A stretch of DNA of 64,000 nucleotides, from assembly GCA_029067085.1 (NCBI GenBank), contig JAIEFE010000015.1, positions 429,633 to 493,632 of the forward strand, written 5' to 3'. Source of the stretch: Lachnospiraceae bacterium (lineage in GTDB: Bacteria; Bacillota; Clostridia; Lachnospirales; Lachnospiraceae). Below, piece by piece: positions 36,844 through 45,830 of the stretch. The notes below the pieces were generated by a model. It ran no database searches. It saw only the letters and a list, made by a program, of their open reading frames with translations, and was not told where the DNA came from. Each line of letters begins with the position of its first letter. The first letter of the stretch is position 1. Made by a program: the position numbers and the translations under genes.

Positions 36844-37725
36844 TTACGCCATCGCATCCACATTGGCACCCGCAACGAGCTCCGCCGCTGACTGTCCGGT
36901 GTCCGCCGGAACCGGAATATCCACACCCTGAAGCTCCAGTGACACCGCCGGGTTTGTATCCTGCTGAAATGCCTGCTGCGCGCTTTCCTGCTTTTCCCTC
37001 TCAAGTTTGTTGAACATCGCCTTCAGATACTTCATATCCGCCTCCACGATGTCCTTCATCTCGTCGGCGCGATGCTTCTTGCGGAGATTGTCCACCTCTT
37101 CAGGCGTCATCTCCTGTTCCGATGCGCCCATGTACTCCCGCATAATGTCATCCAGACCGCCGGCCGCTTCCATCTCCTGCATGAGTTCTTCATATTCCTC
37201 CAAAAGCTCCTCCAGCTTTTCGAGTTCCTCCTCGCTCACGCCATCCATGGCTTCTTCAATCTTTTTGATTTCTTTATCCTCGCTGGAGCCAGCTCCCTCC
37301 TCGACAAGGCCTTTTCCGGTAGCTTTTGCCTTCTCTTCCTCCTCCAGATGCTTCTTCTTTCTGCGGGCGATCCGCTCCATTTTTCTGGCATGGATGATCG
37401 CATGACGGAGATCTGTCTCGTCATACTTACCGCTCATCTGCTTTCTGAGCAGGGACACCACCTCCTCGCGCGCTTTCGTGATCACTCGACGTGCGCCTGT
37501 GGAGGTATTGTTCATCGTGATCTGCCTCGAAATCTTTTTATAATTGTAATTCAGTTTTTTCTTTTTCTGCTTCGCTTTGTTCTTTTGTATGCTGATGGCC
37601 TTTGCAGTCTGCCTCGCTGCAATGCCGGCACATTCATTCTTAATATCCTGCGCGGTTCTCTGCTTATAGGGATCGGATGCCGCAGCCGCAGTCTGGCTCG
37701 GATTCGTACCTATCATTATGCCCAT
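36844..37725 (-). CDS. Charged coiled-coil protein of unknown function
   Basis: 293 aa from the ATG at 37725, which has GGAGG eight bases upstream (an earlier ATG overlaps that site). Soluble, highly charged, no signal peptide and no Cys after residue about 33. A basic Lys-rich N-third (about 40-120) with ARRVITKAREEVVSLLRKQ, then a Glu-rich helical stretch (about 120-205, many EEELEKLEELLEEYEE-like heptads), then a Gln/Ala-rich tail. I do not recognise the family. It stands alone between a TraX-like gene and an EAL gene. Confidence 0.75.
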   Translation of the reverse strand: MGIMIGTNPSQTAAAASDPYKQRTAQDIKNECAGIAARQTAKAISIQKNKAKQKKKKLNYNYKKISRQITMNNTSTGARRVITKAREEVVSLLRKQMSGKYDETDLRHAIIHARKMERIARRKKKHLEEEEKAKATGKGLVEEGAGSSEDKEIKKIEEAMDGVSEEELEKLEELLEEYEELMQEMEAAGGLDDIMREYMGASEQEMTPEEVDNLRKKHRADEMKDIVEADMKYLKAMFNKLEREKQESAQQAFQQDTNPAVSLELQGVDIPVPADTGQSAAELVAGANVDAMA

Positions 37726-37912
37726 ATTCTTATCCTCCATGATACAGTCGAAGCGGCAAATCCATTTACCGCGTTTTCGATTCGCAGCCGCTTGTTTGCT
37801 CTTCGCGGCTGTTAGGCTGTCATTATATATATCGGTCAGAACGGCACTATTGTTTAGGATTTAGAGGCACAGGTTTTCATTTCAAGTCTACCACGATTGG
37901 AGAGTTTTTTCA

Positions 37913-39835
37913 TCATGTGTATGATTTTATAAAACTGATGAACTCCGGTTTCGGAATCGGTTTCGAGAAAAAGTACCCCTGAATAAAATCACATTGCAGC
38001 TCCGCGAAAAAGTCCACCATCTCCTGCGTTTCGATACCTTCCACCACGATCTCCATATCCATATCTTTGAGCATCGCCACCGTATTTTTGAGCACCACCC
38101 GCATCTTGGGATTGTCCTGCTCGTCCACAAAGGTCTTGTCCAGCTTGATGATCTTGAGCGGAAGCTGAACCACACGCTTAATATTGGAGTAACCCGTCCC
38201 ATAATCGTCCAGCGAGAAGGAAACGCCTGCCCGATGGAGTCTCCGCAGATTCTCTGTCATAACCTCCTGCGTGTCGCCGGCCGCCGTCTCCGTGATCTCC
38301 AGATTGATATATTCGGTGGAGACACGGTGTTTTGCCATGATGCCGAGTATCTTATCCGCCAGATTTACCCGCAAGCACTGCTTTACTGAGAGATTTACCT
38401 CTATGTACTCCAGCCCCAAGGACCGAAACTCATCGTCTGCAATGAAGCGGCAAACCTCCTCCAGCACGTAGTCGCCGATCCTGTGGATCGCACCGCTTCG
38501 TTCCGCTGCCGTAACCAGAATTTCCGGCGAAACAAATCCGTAAGTCGGGTCGAAGAGGCGCAGCAGTGCCTCCGCAGACACAAATTTCCCCTTTTCCACC
38601 GAGTAGATGGGCTGATAGTATATCTGAAACCGTTTGAATTCCAGTGCATCCTCGATAATCTTGTCGATGTTTCCCTGAATCTCAAGCAGGCCTTTGTGAA
38701 AGACCTCTTCTACATGCATGACCCGCCCCTCAAATTTGAGTTTCTCATGAAAATCCATGCCGAAGGTCATCAGCGTCTTGAAATCCTTAATCTCCTCAGG
38801 GCAGTGCGCCAAAACCACGAAGGGGAGCAGCGTGACATCCAGATCGTTGAAATCCCGCTTCTCCATCATACTCGCCACCAGCGCTTCCGCCGCTTTCTCT
38901 GCCCATTCCCTGTCTCTCTCATCAAATACCATGCGAAAGCGTCCTCTGTCCAGATAATAGAGGTCCGCCTTGCCGCCCGTAAACAAATTGACCTTGTGGA
39001 TTCTCTCTACCGCATCATCCAGCACCTGCATGGCAAAGTCATAGCCCATCATGGTATTGATCACAGAGAAATTACCGAGATTCAGCATGACCACGTCCAC
39101 ACTCTTTTTGTTATGATAATTTCTCTTCATATCCGTCGCATAGGCACTGTACTTCATCAACTGCGTATCCGAGTCTACGATCTCCTCCGGCTTCTGCGCG
39201 CCAATGCTTACCAGAAAAAGGCTGATGGCCGAACCGAACATCTCCACGAGCGTCGATGGCGACAGTAACTGCATCAGCAATGCAATGAAACCAATCGGAA
39301 TAAACGACATGACTGCACAGAACTTGGAAAATTCCACAATCTCCCGATAGTAGATCATATATCCGACAGCAAAAACCGCATAAATCGCTATCGCTGCATA
39401 AATCAGGAAGAACCACTCTCCACGCTGGTATCCCCCGCTCACCTGAAACATCTTTTTTGTAAAGGGATTCGTCAGAAGCGCCGCAAGAACCGTTAAAAAG
39501 GGCATCCACAGTATAAACTGGATGATAAAATTCCTTCTGATCTTATGCCAGGTGTCCGTGAGGCTGATCACAAACAAGACATAAATCGGAACCGTAAAAT
39601 TATGTACGATAAGATACCCGGAATGCGCGAAATTCAAAGCGAATGAACTCGTACTGTTCGCATTGTCAAGCGTCACCGCCCAGATATCAAAAAGCCCGGC
39701 AATCCAGTTGACAGAAATAAATGCCAAAAACAGCCGATTCGGCGTGCCGCTGGTCAGCTTCCTCATAACGCACGATATCAGGAGCAGCGTCAATATTATG
39801 ATGGCAGCTATATCATAGCTAAGACTTTTCCCCAT
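37913..39835 (-). CDS. Membrane EAL-domain c-di-GMP phosphodiesterase
   Basis: 640 aa. The N-terminal part has six to eight hydrophobic helices (about 5-220). A degenerate GGDEF domain follows (about 240-375; the signature loop reads YYLDRGRF, so no cyclase activity is expected). The C-terminal EAL domain (about 395-640) has every catalytic motif: AEALLRL, EVNLSVKQ, LEITETA, DDYGTGYSN, KLDKTF, EGIET and QGYFFSKP. So it should hydrolyse c-di-GMP, with the membrane part as sensor. GGGGAG precedes the ATG. It is divergent from the hybrid kinase gene. Confidence 0.88.
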   Translation of the reverse strand: MGKSLSYDIAAIIILTLLLISCVMRKLTSGTPNRLFLAFISVNWIAGLFDIWAVTLDNANSTSSFALNFAHSGYLIVHNFTVPIYVLFVISLTDTWHKIRRNFIIQFILWMPFLTVLAALLTNPFTKKMFQVSGGYQRGEWFFLIYAAIAIYAVFAVGYMIYYREIVEFSKFCAVMSFIPIGFIALLMQLLSPSTLVEMFGSAISLFLVSIGAQKPEEIVDSDTQLMKYSAYATDMKRNYHNKKSVDVVMLNLGNFSVINTMMGYDFAMQVLDDAVERIHKVNLFTGGKADLYYLDRGRFRMVFDERDREWAEKAAEALVASMMEKRDFNDLDVTLLPFVVLAHCPEEIKDFKTLMTFGMDFHEKLKFEGRVMHVEEVFHKGLLEIQGNIDKIIEDALEFKRFQIYYQPIYSVEKGKFVSAEALLRLFDPTYGFVSPEILVTAAERSGAIHRIGDYVLEEVCRFIADDEFRSLGLEYIEVNLSVKQCLRVNLADKILGIMAKHRVSTEYINLEITETAAGDTQEVMTENLRRLHRAGVSFSLDDYGTGYSNIKRVVQLPLKIIKLDKTFVDEQDNPKMRVVLKNTVAMLKDMDMEIVVEGIETQEMVDFFAELQCDFIQGYFFSKPIPKPEFISFIKSYT

Positions 39836-40039
39836 TATATTCTCCCCGGTAAATGCCGCAGATTTCTCATGCGATTATAATATTATACCAAATTTAGGCA
39901 AAGCTGAAAAGCCCTTCTTTTTTGCAGGATTTTCAGAATACCCATTTCATTTGACAGATCGATGTTATATAATAGGATCGATTAAATAAAGAACAGAATA
40001 TATCATAGTACCAAATTGAGAAATATGGGAGATATTATT

Positions 40040-43000
40040 ATGAAGAAGCAAAAGCCGTTACAGGAGATCATTTACGCCGTTTTTCTTTTAATAGCCATTA
40101 TCCTTTTATTTCTCTGGTTCAGAGCGCAAAACAGCAGCCGAACCGTGAAGCAGAACAGGGATTATGCAGCGGACTCTGCCCAGATGAAAGCCGAGCAGAT
40201 TGACGACGAAATGAATAATGCTCTGGGCCGCATCAAAACCTATGCCTATTTCGTGGGAGAAGGGTTGACCGAACCTGGCATCACTCCACAGATGCTCAAA
40301 ACAATGGAAGATAATTCCTTGTTTGACGCCGTTATCTTTACCGATCTTAACGGAGCGGATTATGCATCCGACGGACAGACTGCCGACGTTAGCGAGCGGC
40401 ATTTTTATAAAGACGGCATCGCCGGCAACAGCGGCAGTGAGATCATATTTGATTCCAACTTTTTTAATGAAACAATGGCATGTTTCTATGCGCCTGTCTA
40501 TCTGAACGGACAGATCATCGGCGTGCTGCGGGGCGCCTTTCTGGCCGAGGAATATCTGAGAAACATGCTCGGCACCACATATTTCGGAGAGGCAGCCAAA
40601 GTATATCTGTGTGAACCGAATGGCCAGGTGATCGCAAGTTCTGACGGTACATCCTATGAGGGACACCTTCTGGATGCGCTTACGGAAGCGGAAGTGATCT
40701 GTCAGCATGATGCCGCTTCGATCCGGCAGATATTTGAAAACGGAGGATCCGGTGCTTTTACATGCGATAAATCCGGAAGGACGGACAATATCTGCGCCGT
40801 CTACCTGCCCGAAAATCATTATGTTCTGGTTCAGACATTTCCGAAAAACGTGACACAGCGCATGATCAGTGAACTGAATCTGGTCGGCATCCAACTGGAG
40901 ATCATGTTGATCGCGCTGTTTGTGTGCTATATTATCATGATCCTTATCCGTGCCGGACGTAAACGGAAACAACTGGAAAAGGAAAACCGGGAGATGGGAT
41001 ATATCATAAACGGCGTCAACACGCTGTTTACCCGGTTTGCTATGGTTGACCTTGAGGAGGATACCTATCAGTATCTGGCGGGCACAAAACCTGAGGACGG
41101 AGGAATTGAAGAAAGCGGTAATTATCAGGATCTCGTGAAATATCTCTCCTCCTCCGTGGAAGAAAGCACCTATCAGGGAATTGTCGATTTTATGGATAAA
41201 GCTTCCATTATCACGGCTATGGAAAAGCAAAACGATCTGCGTTATGAAAGATGCGAGGTCAGGAACGGACGCACAGAGTGGGAACACATGAATGTGATCT
41301 GTCTGGAAAGAAAAGAGAACGCCGCCTCCAAGGTTTTGTTTATACGCCAGAATGTAACGGAGTTAAAGGAAAAAGAACTCCGGATTCAGGCGGAAAGAGC
41401 TCTTGCCAACCGCAAGGAAAGGCAGTACCAGATCGCGCTCATGTCCAATTCCTTATGCAGTTTTGAATTTAATCTGACACAGGATATCATTGATCAGGAT
41501 ATTATCAGGACGATTGACGGGGAGAAGACATCACTCCTCAAACAGGCAGGATTGACCACGCCGTGCAAAGCTTCAGAATGCTTTGAAAAATGGAAACAGT
41601 TTGTTTTGGATGAATCCATGGAAGAGTATTCCGCGACTGTAAACATGGAAAACCTGATCAGACTCTATGAGCGGGGCGACAGAGAAGTCATAGCCGAATA
41701 TTGGGAAGAAACTGACAAGCAGCACCAGTTGTGCGTGCGCCAGTCCTTTATCATGACCAGAGACGACACTACAGGTGATATTATGGTCATGGTGATTGCA
41801 AAAGATATCACGGAACAGGTCAAAAAACAGAGAGCGCAGACACAGGCTCTTCAGGATGCCCTGATGCAGGCACAGCATGCCAATAAGGCTAAGAGTACAT
41901 TTTTGTCCAATATGTCTCACGACATCCGTACCCCTATGAATGCCATCATAGGATTCTCTACCGTTGCCGTCAGCCATATTGACAATAAAAACCAGGTTCT
42001 GGATTGTCTGCAGAAGGTCCTTTCCTCCAGCAACCATCTGCTCAGCCTGATCAACGATGTTCTTGACATGAGCAGGATCGAAAGCGGAAAAGTGCAGATC
42101 AAAGAGCAGGAATGCAATATTTCTGAAATTATACATAACCTGGTAAATATCATTCAGCCTCAGGTCAAAGCAAAACAGCTGGAATTATTTATTGATACCT
42201 TTGAGGTTACCAATGAGGATGTGATTGCCGATCCTTTGAAGTTAAATCAGGTATTTATCAATCTGCTGAGCAATGCGGTGAAGTATACGCCCGCCGGAGG
42301 TACAGTCTCCTTCCGCATTATGCAGAAGAGCACATTCCGGCACGGATACGGCGATTACACATTTGTCGTTAAAGACAATGGAATCGGTATGTCACCCAGT
42401 TTTGTGGAACATATCTTTGAGCCCTTTGAACGGGAGTCCACTGTGACACAGAGCGGTATTCAGGGAACAGGTCTGGGCATGGCCATCACCAAGAACATTG
42501 TGGAGATGATGAACGGTACCATCAGCGTTGAGAGTGAGACGGGTAAAGGCAGCACATTCACGGTAGAACTGGGACTAAAGCTGCAGGATGCAGAAAAAAC
42601 CGCGAAACAGATTCAGGCACTGGAAGGTCTGCGGGCGCTGGTTGTGGATGATGACCTCAATGTCTGCGACAGTGTCAGTAAGATGTTGAAACAGCTCGGC
42701 CTGCGCTCCGAGTGGACAACTTCCGGTAAAGAAGCGGTGTACCGCGCAAAGAGCGCCTATGATGAGGGGGACTCTTACCATACGTTTATTATTGACTGGC
42801 AGATGCCGGGACTCAGCGGCGTGGAAACGGCCAAAAAGATTCGGAAAACAGTCGGCAATGACGCGCCCATCATTATTCTGACTGCATACGAGTGGACGGA
42901 TATTGAAGAAGAAGCAAGGGCTGCGGGAGTCACTGCTTTCTGTGCTAAACCGATGTTTATGTCCGATCTGAAAACGGTACTGCTTGCCGCCAACAATATG

Positions 43001-43426
43001 CTGGAAAAGCAGGAGGAAGTACCGGAATGGACGTTAGCGGATTTCAGCGGAAAGCGGATTCTTCTGGTAGAGGATATTGAGATGAACCGTGAAATAGCAC
43101 AGGTGATCCTGGAAGAGGCCGGTTTCATTGTGGACACGGCGCCGGACGGAACAGATGCTGTGGCGATCATGGAGAAGGCAGAAGAAAACTATTACGATGC
43201 GATCTTAATGGATGTACAAATGCCGATCATGGATGGGTATGAGGCAACCAGAACGATCCGCAGACTTCCTAGAAATGATGTAAAAAATCTGCCCATCATT
43301 GCCATGACAGCCAACGCTTTGGAGGAGGATAAAGAAGCAGCATTGATGAATGGAATGAATGCCCATATCGCCAAGCCGCTCGACATGAATGTCTTTATAT
43401 CCGTACTAAAAAAATATATTCAGTAA
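40040..43426 (+). CDS. Hybrid sensor histidine kinase with two receiver domains
   Basis: 1128 aa from ATG 40040 (GGGAG eight bases upstream; an in-frame TTG lies eight codons before). Domains: helix (about 7-26), extracytoplasmic Cache-like sensor (about 30-275), helix (about 283-303), PAS-like regions (about 310-600), HisKA with phospho-His about 627 in SNMSHDIRTPMN, an ATPase domain with NGIGMS and GTGLGMAI, receiver 1 (Asp about 919 in IIDWQMPG) and receiver 2 (Asp about 1058 in LMDVQMPIMDG). No HPt or DNA-binding output is attached. The ligand is unknown. Confidence 0.88.
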   Translation: MKKQKPLQEIIYAVFLLIAIILLFLWFRAQNSSRTVKQNRDYAADSAQMKAEQIDDEMNNALGRIKTYAYFVGEGLTEPGITPQMLKTMEDNSLFDAVIFTDLNGADYASDGQTADVSERHFYKDGIAGNSGSEIIFDSNFFNETMACFYAPVYLNGQIIGVLRGAFLAEEYLRNMLGTTYFGEAAKVYLCEPNGQVIASSDGTSYEGHLLDALTEAEVICQHDAASIRQIFENGGSGAFTCDKSGRTDNICAVYLPENHYVLVQTFPKNVTQRMISELNLVGIQLEIMLIALFVCYIIMILIRAGRKRKQLEKENREMGYIINGVNTLFTRFAMVDLEEDTYQYLAGTKPEDGGIEESGNYQDLVKYLSSSVEESTYQGIVDFMDKASIITAMEKQNDLRYERCEVRNGRTEWEHMNVICLERKENAASKVLFIRQNVTELKEKELRIQAERALANRKERQYQIALMSNSLCSFEFNLTQDIIDQDIIRTIDGEKTSLLKQAGLTTPCKASECFEKWKQFVLDESMEEYSATVNMENLIRLYERGDREVIAEYWEETDKQHQLCVRQSFIMTRDDTTGDIMVMVIAKDITEQVKKQRAQTQALQDALMQAQHANKAKSTFLSNMSHDIRTPMNAIIGFSTVAVSHIDNKNQVLDCLQKVLSSSNHLLSLINDVLDMSRIESGKVQIKEQECNISEIIHNLVNIIQPQVKAKQLELFIDTFEVTNEDVIADPLKLNQVFINLLSNAVKYTPAGGTVSFRIMQKSTFRHGYGDYTFVVKDNGIGMSPSFVEHIFEPFERESTVTQSGIQGTGLGMAITKNIVEMMNGTISVESETGKGSTFTVELGLKLQDAEKTAKQIQALEGLRALVVDDDLNVCDSVSKMLKQLGLRSEWTTSGKEAVYRAKSAYDEGDSYHTFIIDWQMPGLSGVETAKKIRKTVGNDAPIIILTAYEWTDIEEEARAAGVTAFCAKPMFMSDLKTVLLAANNMLEKQEEVPEWTLADFSGKRILLVEDIEMNREIAQVILEEAGFIVDTAPDGTDAVAIMEKAEENYYDAILMDVQMPIMDGYEATRTIRRLPRNDVKNLPIIAMTANALEEDKEAALMNGMNAHIAKPLDMNVFISVLKKYIQ

Positions 43427-43458
43427 GGATATGGTAAAGAAAAAATAGCCAAAACATG

Positions 43459-43487
43459 TTGACAATTCTATGAATCATGATTAAAAT
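43459..43487 (+). promoter_or_regulatory. Promoter of the T-box por operon
   Basis: TTGACA (43459-43464), a 17-bp spacer and TAAAAT (43482-43487). Transcription should start near 43494, directly before the T-box RNA. Confidence 0.88.
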
Positions 43488-43494
43488 AGTGTCG

Positions 43495-43738
43495 AATCAT
43501 GTTGAAAGACTATGACGGAGCGAGTACATATTTTCGAAAAGTTACAGAGAGCCGCGCAAGCTGAGAAGCGGTACGAGTAGAACTTATGGAAAATCCCTCC
43601 TGAGTTGCAGCACCAAAGCAGGTATGCAAGTAGATGCTGACGGGTTCCTTCCGTAAAAGAGGACGCATATGGTGGTATGTCGTAGATGGAATAAGAAGAG
43701 AGTGAGGGCTTCTACCGTTTGCGGTGGAAGCTTTTTTT
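43495..43738 (+). ncRNA. T-box riboswitch, isoleucine (ATC) specifier
   Basis: Stem I shows the AGTA loop-E half (43523-43526), AGAGAG (43546-43551), the CCGC/GCGG distal stem and GAAA followed by the specifier ATC at 43593-43595. Stem III (ACGG/CCGT) and AAAAGAGG follow. The antiterminator bulge reads TGGT (43673-43676) then ATGTCG, a diverged T-box, able to pair with an ACCA tRNA end. The terminator (GCTTCTACCG / CGGTGGAAGC, 43709-43731) ends in seven T. The specifier was placed by aligning to the GAAA-codon-TTCTTGAG layout of a known glyQS T-box. Confidence 0.9.
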
Positions 43739-43750
43739 ATGGAGGTAAAC

Positions 43751-44350
43751 ATGAAAAATACAGTAGAGATCAGATGGCATGGAAGGGGCGGCCAGGGTGC
43801 CAAGACCGCAGCGCTTCTGCTGGCGGACGTAGCGTTCAAGGCCGGAAAATATGTACAGGGCTTTCCGGAATACGGTCCGGAGCGCATGGGCGCGCCGATC
43901 ACCGCCTACAATCGGATCAGCGCAGAGCCTGTGACGGTTCATTCCAATATTTATGACCCCGATTATGTTGTGGTGGTGGATGACGGACTGTTGGAGAGCA
44001 CTGACGTGACTCATGGATTAAAGGAAACCGGCGCCGTCATTATCAATACGGAAAAAGAAAAGGACACGCTGCTTCCCCTTTTACATGGCTATCAGGGTGC
44101 GGTTTATACCTTAGATGCAAAGGCCATTTCCATGGAGGCGCTGGGCAAAAACTATCCGAATTCCCCTATGCTGGCAGCCGTGGTGGCCGTATCCGGCGTC
44201 ATGGGACAAGAAGAATTTCTGAAGGAGATGCTTGACTCGTTCCGGCATAAATTTGCAAAGAAGCCGGAAGTCGTTGACGGCAACATGAAGGCTTTGGAGC
44301 TTACATTTGCAGAAATTGCAAAGACAAAGAAAGGCGGTGTCAATTCATGA
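43751..44350 (+). CDS. porG: 2-oxoacid:ferredoxin oxidoreductase, gamma subunit
   Basis: 199 aa, the gamma subunit of a four-subunit pyruvate-type 2-oxoacid:ferredoxin oxidoreductase. IRWHGRGGQGAKTAALLLADVAFKAGKYVQGFPEYGPERMGAPITAYNRIS is the family hallmark region. GGAGG lies five bases before the ATG, directly after the T-box terminator. The stop overlaps the delta start (ATGA). Gene order gamma-delta-alpha-beta matches Thermotoga-type POR. Confidence 0.9.
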   Translation: MKNTVEIRWHGRGGQGAKTAALLLADVAFKAGKYVQGFPEYGPERMGAPITAYNRISAEPVTVHSNIYDPDYVVVVDDGLLESTDVTHGLKETGAVIINTEKEKDTLLPLLHGYQGAVYTLDAKAISMEALGKNYPNSPMLAAVVAVSGVMGQEEFLKEMLDSFRHKFAKKPEVVDGNMKALELTFAEIAKTKKGGVNS

Positions 44351-44643
44351 TCAGTGATAGAATTAATGAAAACAGTCCCTGGCAGGACATAACGGAAGGG
44401 AATAAGATTTTCGAGGCCGCTACCTCCAAAGAGTTTTGTACGGGTGAATGGCGTACTTCCACCCCGGTTTGGGATCAGGAAAAATGTAAACAGTGCCTTC
44501 TGTGCACGCCGGTCTGTCCGGATTCTTCCATTCCGGTCTGTGACCAGAAGCGTGAGGATTTTGATTATGACCATTGCAAGGGCTGCGGTATTTGCGCCAA
44601 GGTATGCCCCTTTGGAGCAATTACGATGAAGGAGGGAAAATAA
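44347..44643 (+). CDS. porD: 2-oxoacid:ferredoxin oxidoreductase, delta (ferredoxin) subunit
   Basis: 98 aa with two 4Fe-4S binding motifs, CKQCLLCTPVCP and CKGCGICAKVCP, in the C-terminal half. It passes electrons between the TPP/FeS core and external ferredoxin. It is coupled to porG by a four-base overlap and is immediately followed by porA. Confidence 0.92.
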   Translation: MISDRINENSPWQDITEGNKIFEAATSKEFCTGEWRTSTPVWDQEKCKQCLLCTPVCPDSSIPVCDQKREDFDYDHCKGCGICAKVCPFGAITMKEGK

Positions 44644-45828
44644 ATGGCTGTCAGAGAACGTTTATCCGGCAATGAAGCCGTAGCTTATGCCATAAAACAG
44701 ATCAATCCGGATGTCATGCCGGCATTTCCGATCACTCCCTCCACGGAGATCCCCCAGTATGTGGCAAATTATATTGCAAACGGGGAGATCGACACAGAAT
44801 TTATTCCCGTAGAGAGCGAGCACAGCGCCATGAGCGCCACCGTCGGAGCTTCGGCGGCAGGGGCAAGAGCGCTTACAGCCACCTCTTCCTGCGGTCTGGC
44901 TTTGATGTGGGAGGAACTGTATGTGGCGGCATCCAACAGACTGCCCATTGTACTGGCGCTTGTAAACCGCGCACTCTCCGGCCCTATCAACATCAATGCG
45001 GATCATTCCGACAGCATGGGTGCAAGGGACAGCGGATGGATCCAGATTTATGCGGAGTCCAATCAGGAAGTCTATGACAATTTCCTACAGGCGTTCCTGA
45101 TCGCGGAGCATAAAGACGTGATGCTCCCGGTCATGATTTGTCAGGACGGTTTTATCACCAGCCACGGAGTAGAAAACATTCTGCTGGTGGAAGACGATCA
45201 GGTCAAAGAATTTGTCGGCGAACGGGAACCGGAGCATTATCTTTTAAATCCCAATGAGACTCTGGCTGTGGGCCCCTATGCAGTATCCTCTTATTATATG
45301 GAGACCAAGCGCGGGCAACGGGAAGCTATGATCAATGCCCGCAAAGTGATCCTGGAAGTGGCTAATCGCTTTCAGGCTATGACGGGACGGCAATACGGTT
45401 TCTTTGAAGCATACCGTTTAGAAGATGCAGACTATGCCGTTGTCATCATTGGTTCTGCCGCAGGCACATGCAAAGCTGCCATTGAGGAGATCAGAAACAC
45501 CACCGGAAAGAAAGTAGGTCTGCTGAAAATCAGAGTATTCCGCCCCTTCCCGGAGGAGGAAATTGCCGCGGCTCTGACCCATGTAAAAGCAGTGGCGATT
45601 CTGGATCGGTCAGAGATGTTCTCCGCCACCAGCGGTCCTTTGGGCGCAGAGGTAAGAGCAGCGCTCTATCAGGCAAAGGGAACCGCGGAAACCGTGAATT
45701 ATTTCTACGGGCTTGGCGGCAGAGATATCACCGTGGAAGATTTCTGTCAGGTTTATGACAATCTGGAGAAAATTGCAGCAGAACACAAAGTAACGGATAT
45801 GTACGAATATATCGGACTGAGGAGTTGA
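44644..45828 (+). CDS. porA: 2-oxoacid:ferredoxin oxidoreductase, alpha subunit
   Basis: 394 aa. FPITPSTEIPQY, IPVESEHSAMSATVGASAAGARALTATSS and RALSGPININADHSDSMGARDSGWIQIYAESNQE closely resemble PorA of Thermotoga-type pyruvate:ferredoxin oxidoreductase. The C-terminal domain (about 260-394) contains the KVGLLKIRVFRPFPEEEI strand. By sequence the substrate is pyruvate-like; the T-box points to isoleucine, so 2-oxobutyrate is the favoured candidate. AAGGAGG lies before the ATG. Confidence 0.9.
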   Translation: MAVRERLSGNEAVAYAIKQINPDVMPAFPITPSTEIPQYVANYIANGEIDTEFIPVESEHSAMSATVGASAAGARALTATSSCGLALMWEELYVAASNRLPIVLALVNRALSGPININADHSDSMGARDSGWIQIYAESNQEVYDNFLQAFLIAEHKDVMLPVMICQDGFITSHGVENILLVEDDQVKEFVGEREPEHYLLNPNETLAVGPYAVSSYYMETKRGQREAMINARKVILEVANRFQAMTGRQYGFFEAYRLEDADYAVVIIGSAAGTCKAAIEEIRNTTGKKVGLLKIRVFRPFPEEEIAAALTHVKAVAILDRSEMFSATSGPLGAEVRAALYQAKGTAETVNYFYGLGGRDITVEDFCQVYDNLEKIAAEHKVTDMYEYIGLRS

Positions 45829-45830
45829 AT

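Noticed and set aside
40106-41287. 393-codon open frame opposite the hybrid kinase
   Set aside because: It is antisense to clearly coding sequence, has no ribosome site and no family features; it arises from codon bias of the kinase gene.
43581-43586. GAACTT as the T-box specifier (Leu CTT)
   Set aside because: It lies in the upper part of stem I, before the TATG/CATA helix. The GAAA at 43589-43592 opposite AGTA has the correct loop-E position, making ATC at 43593-43595 the specifier.
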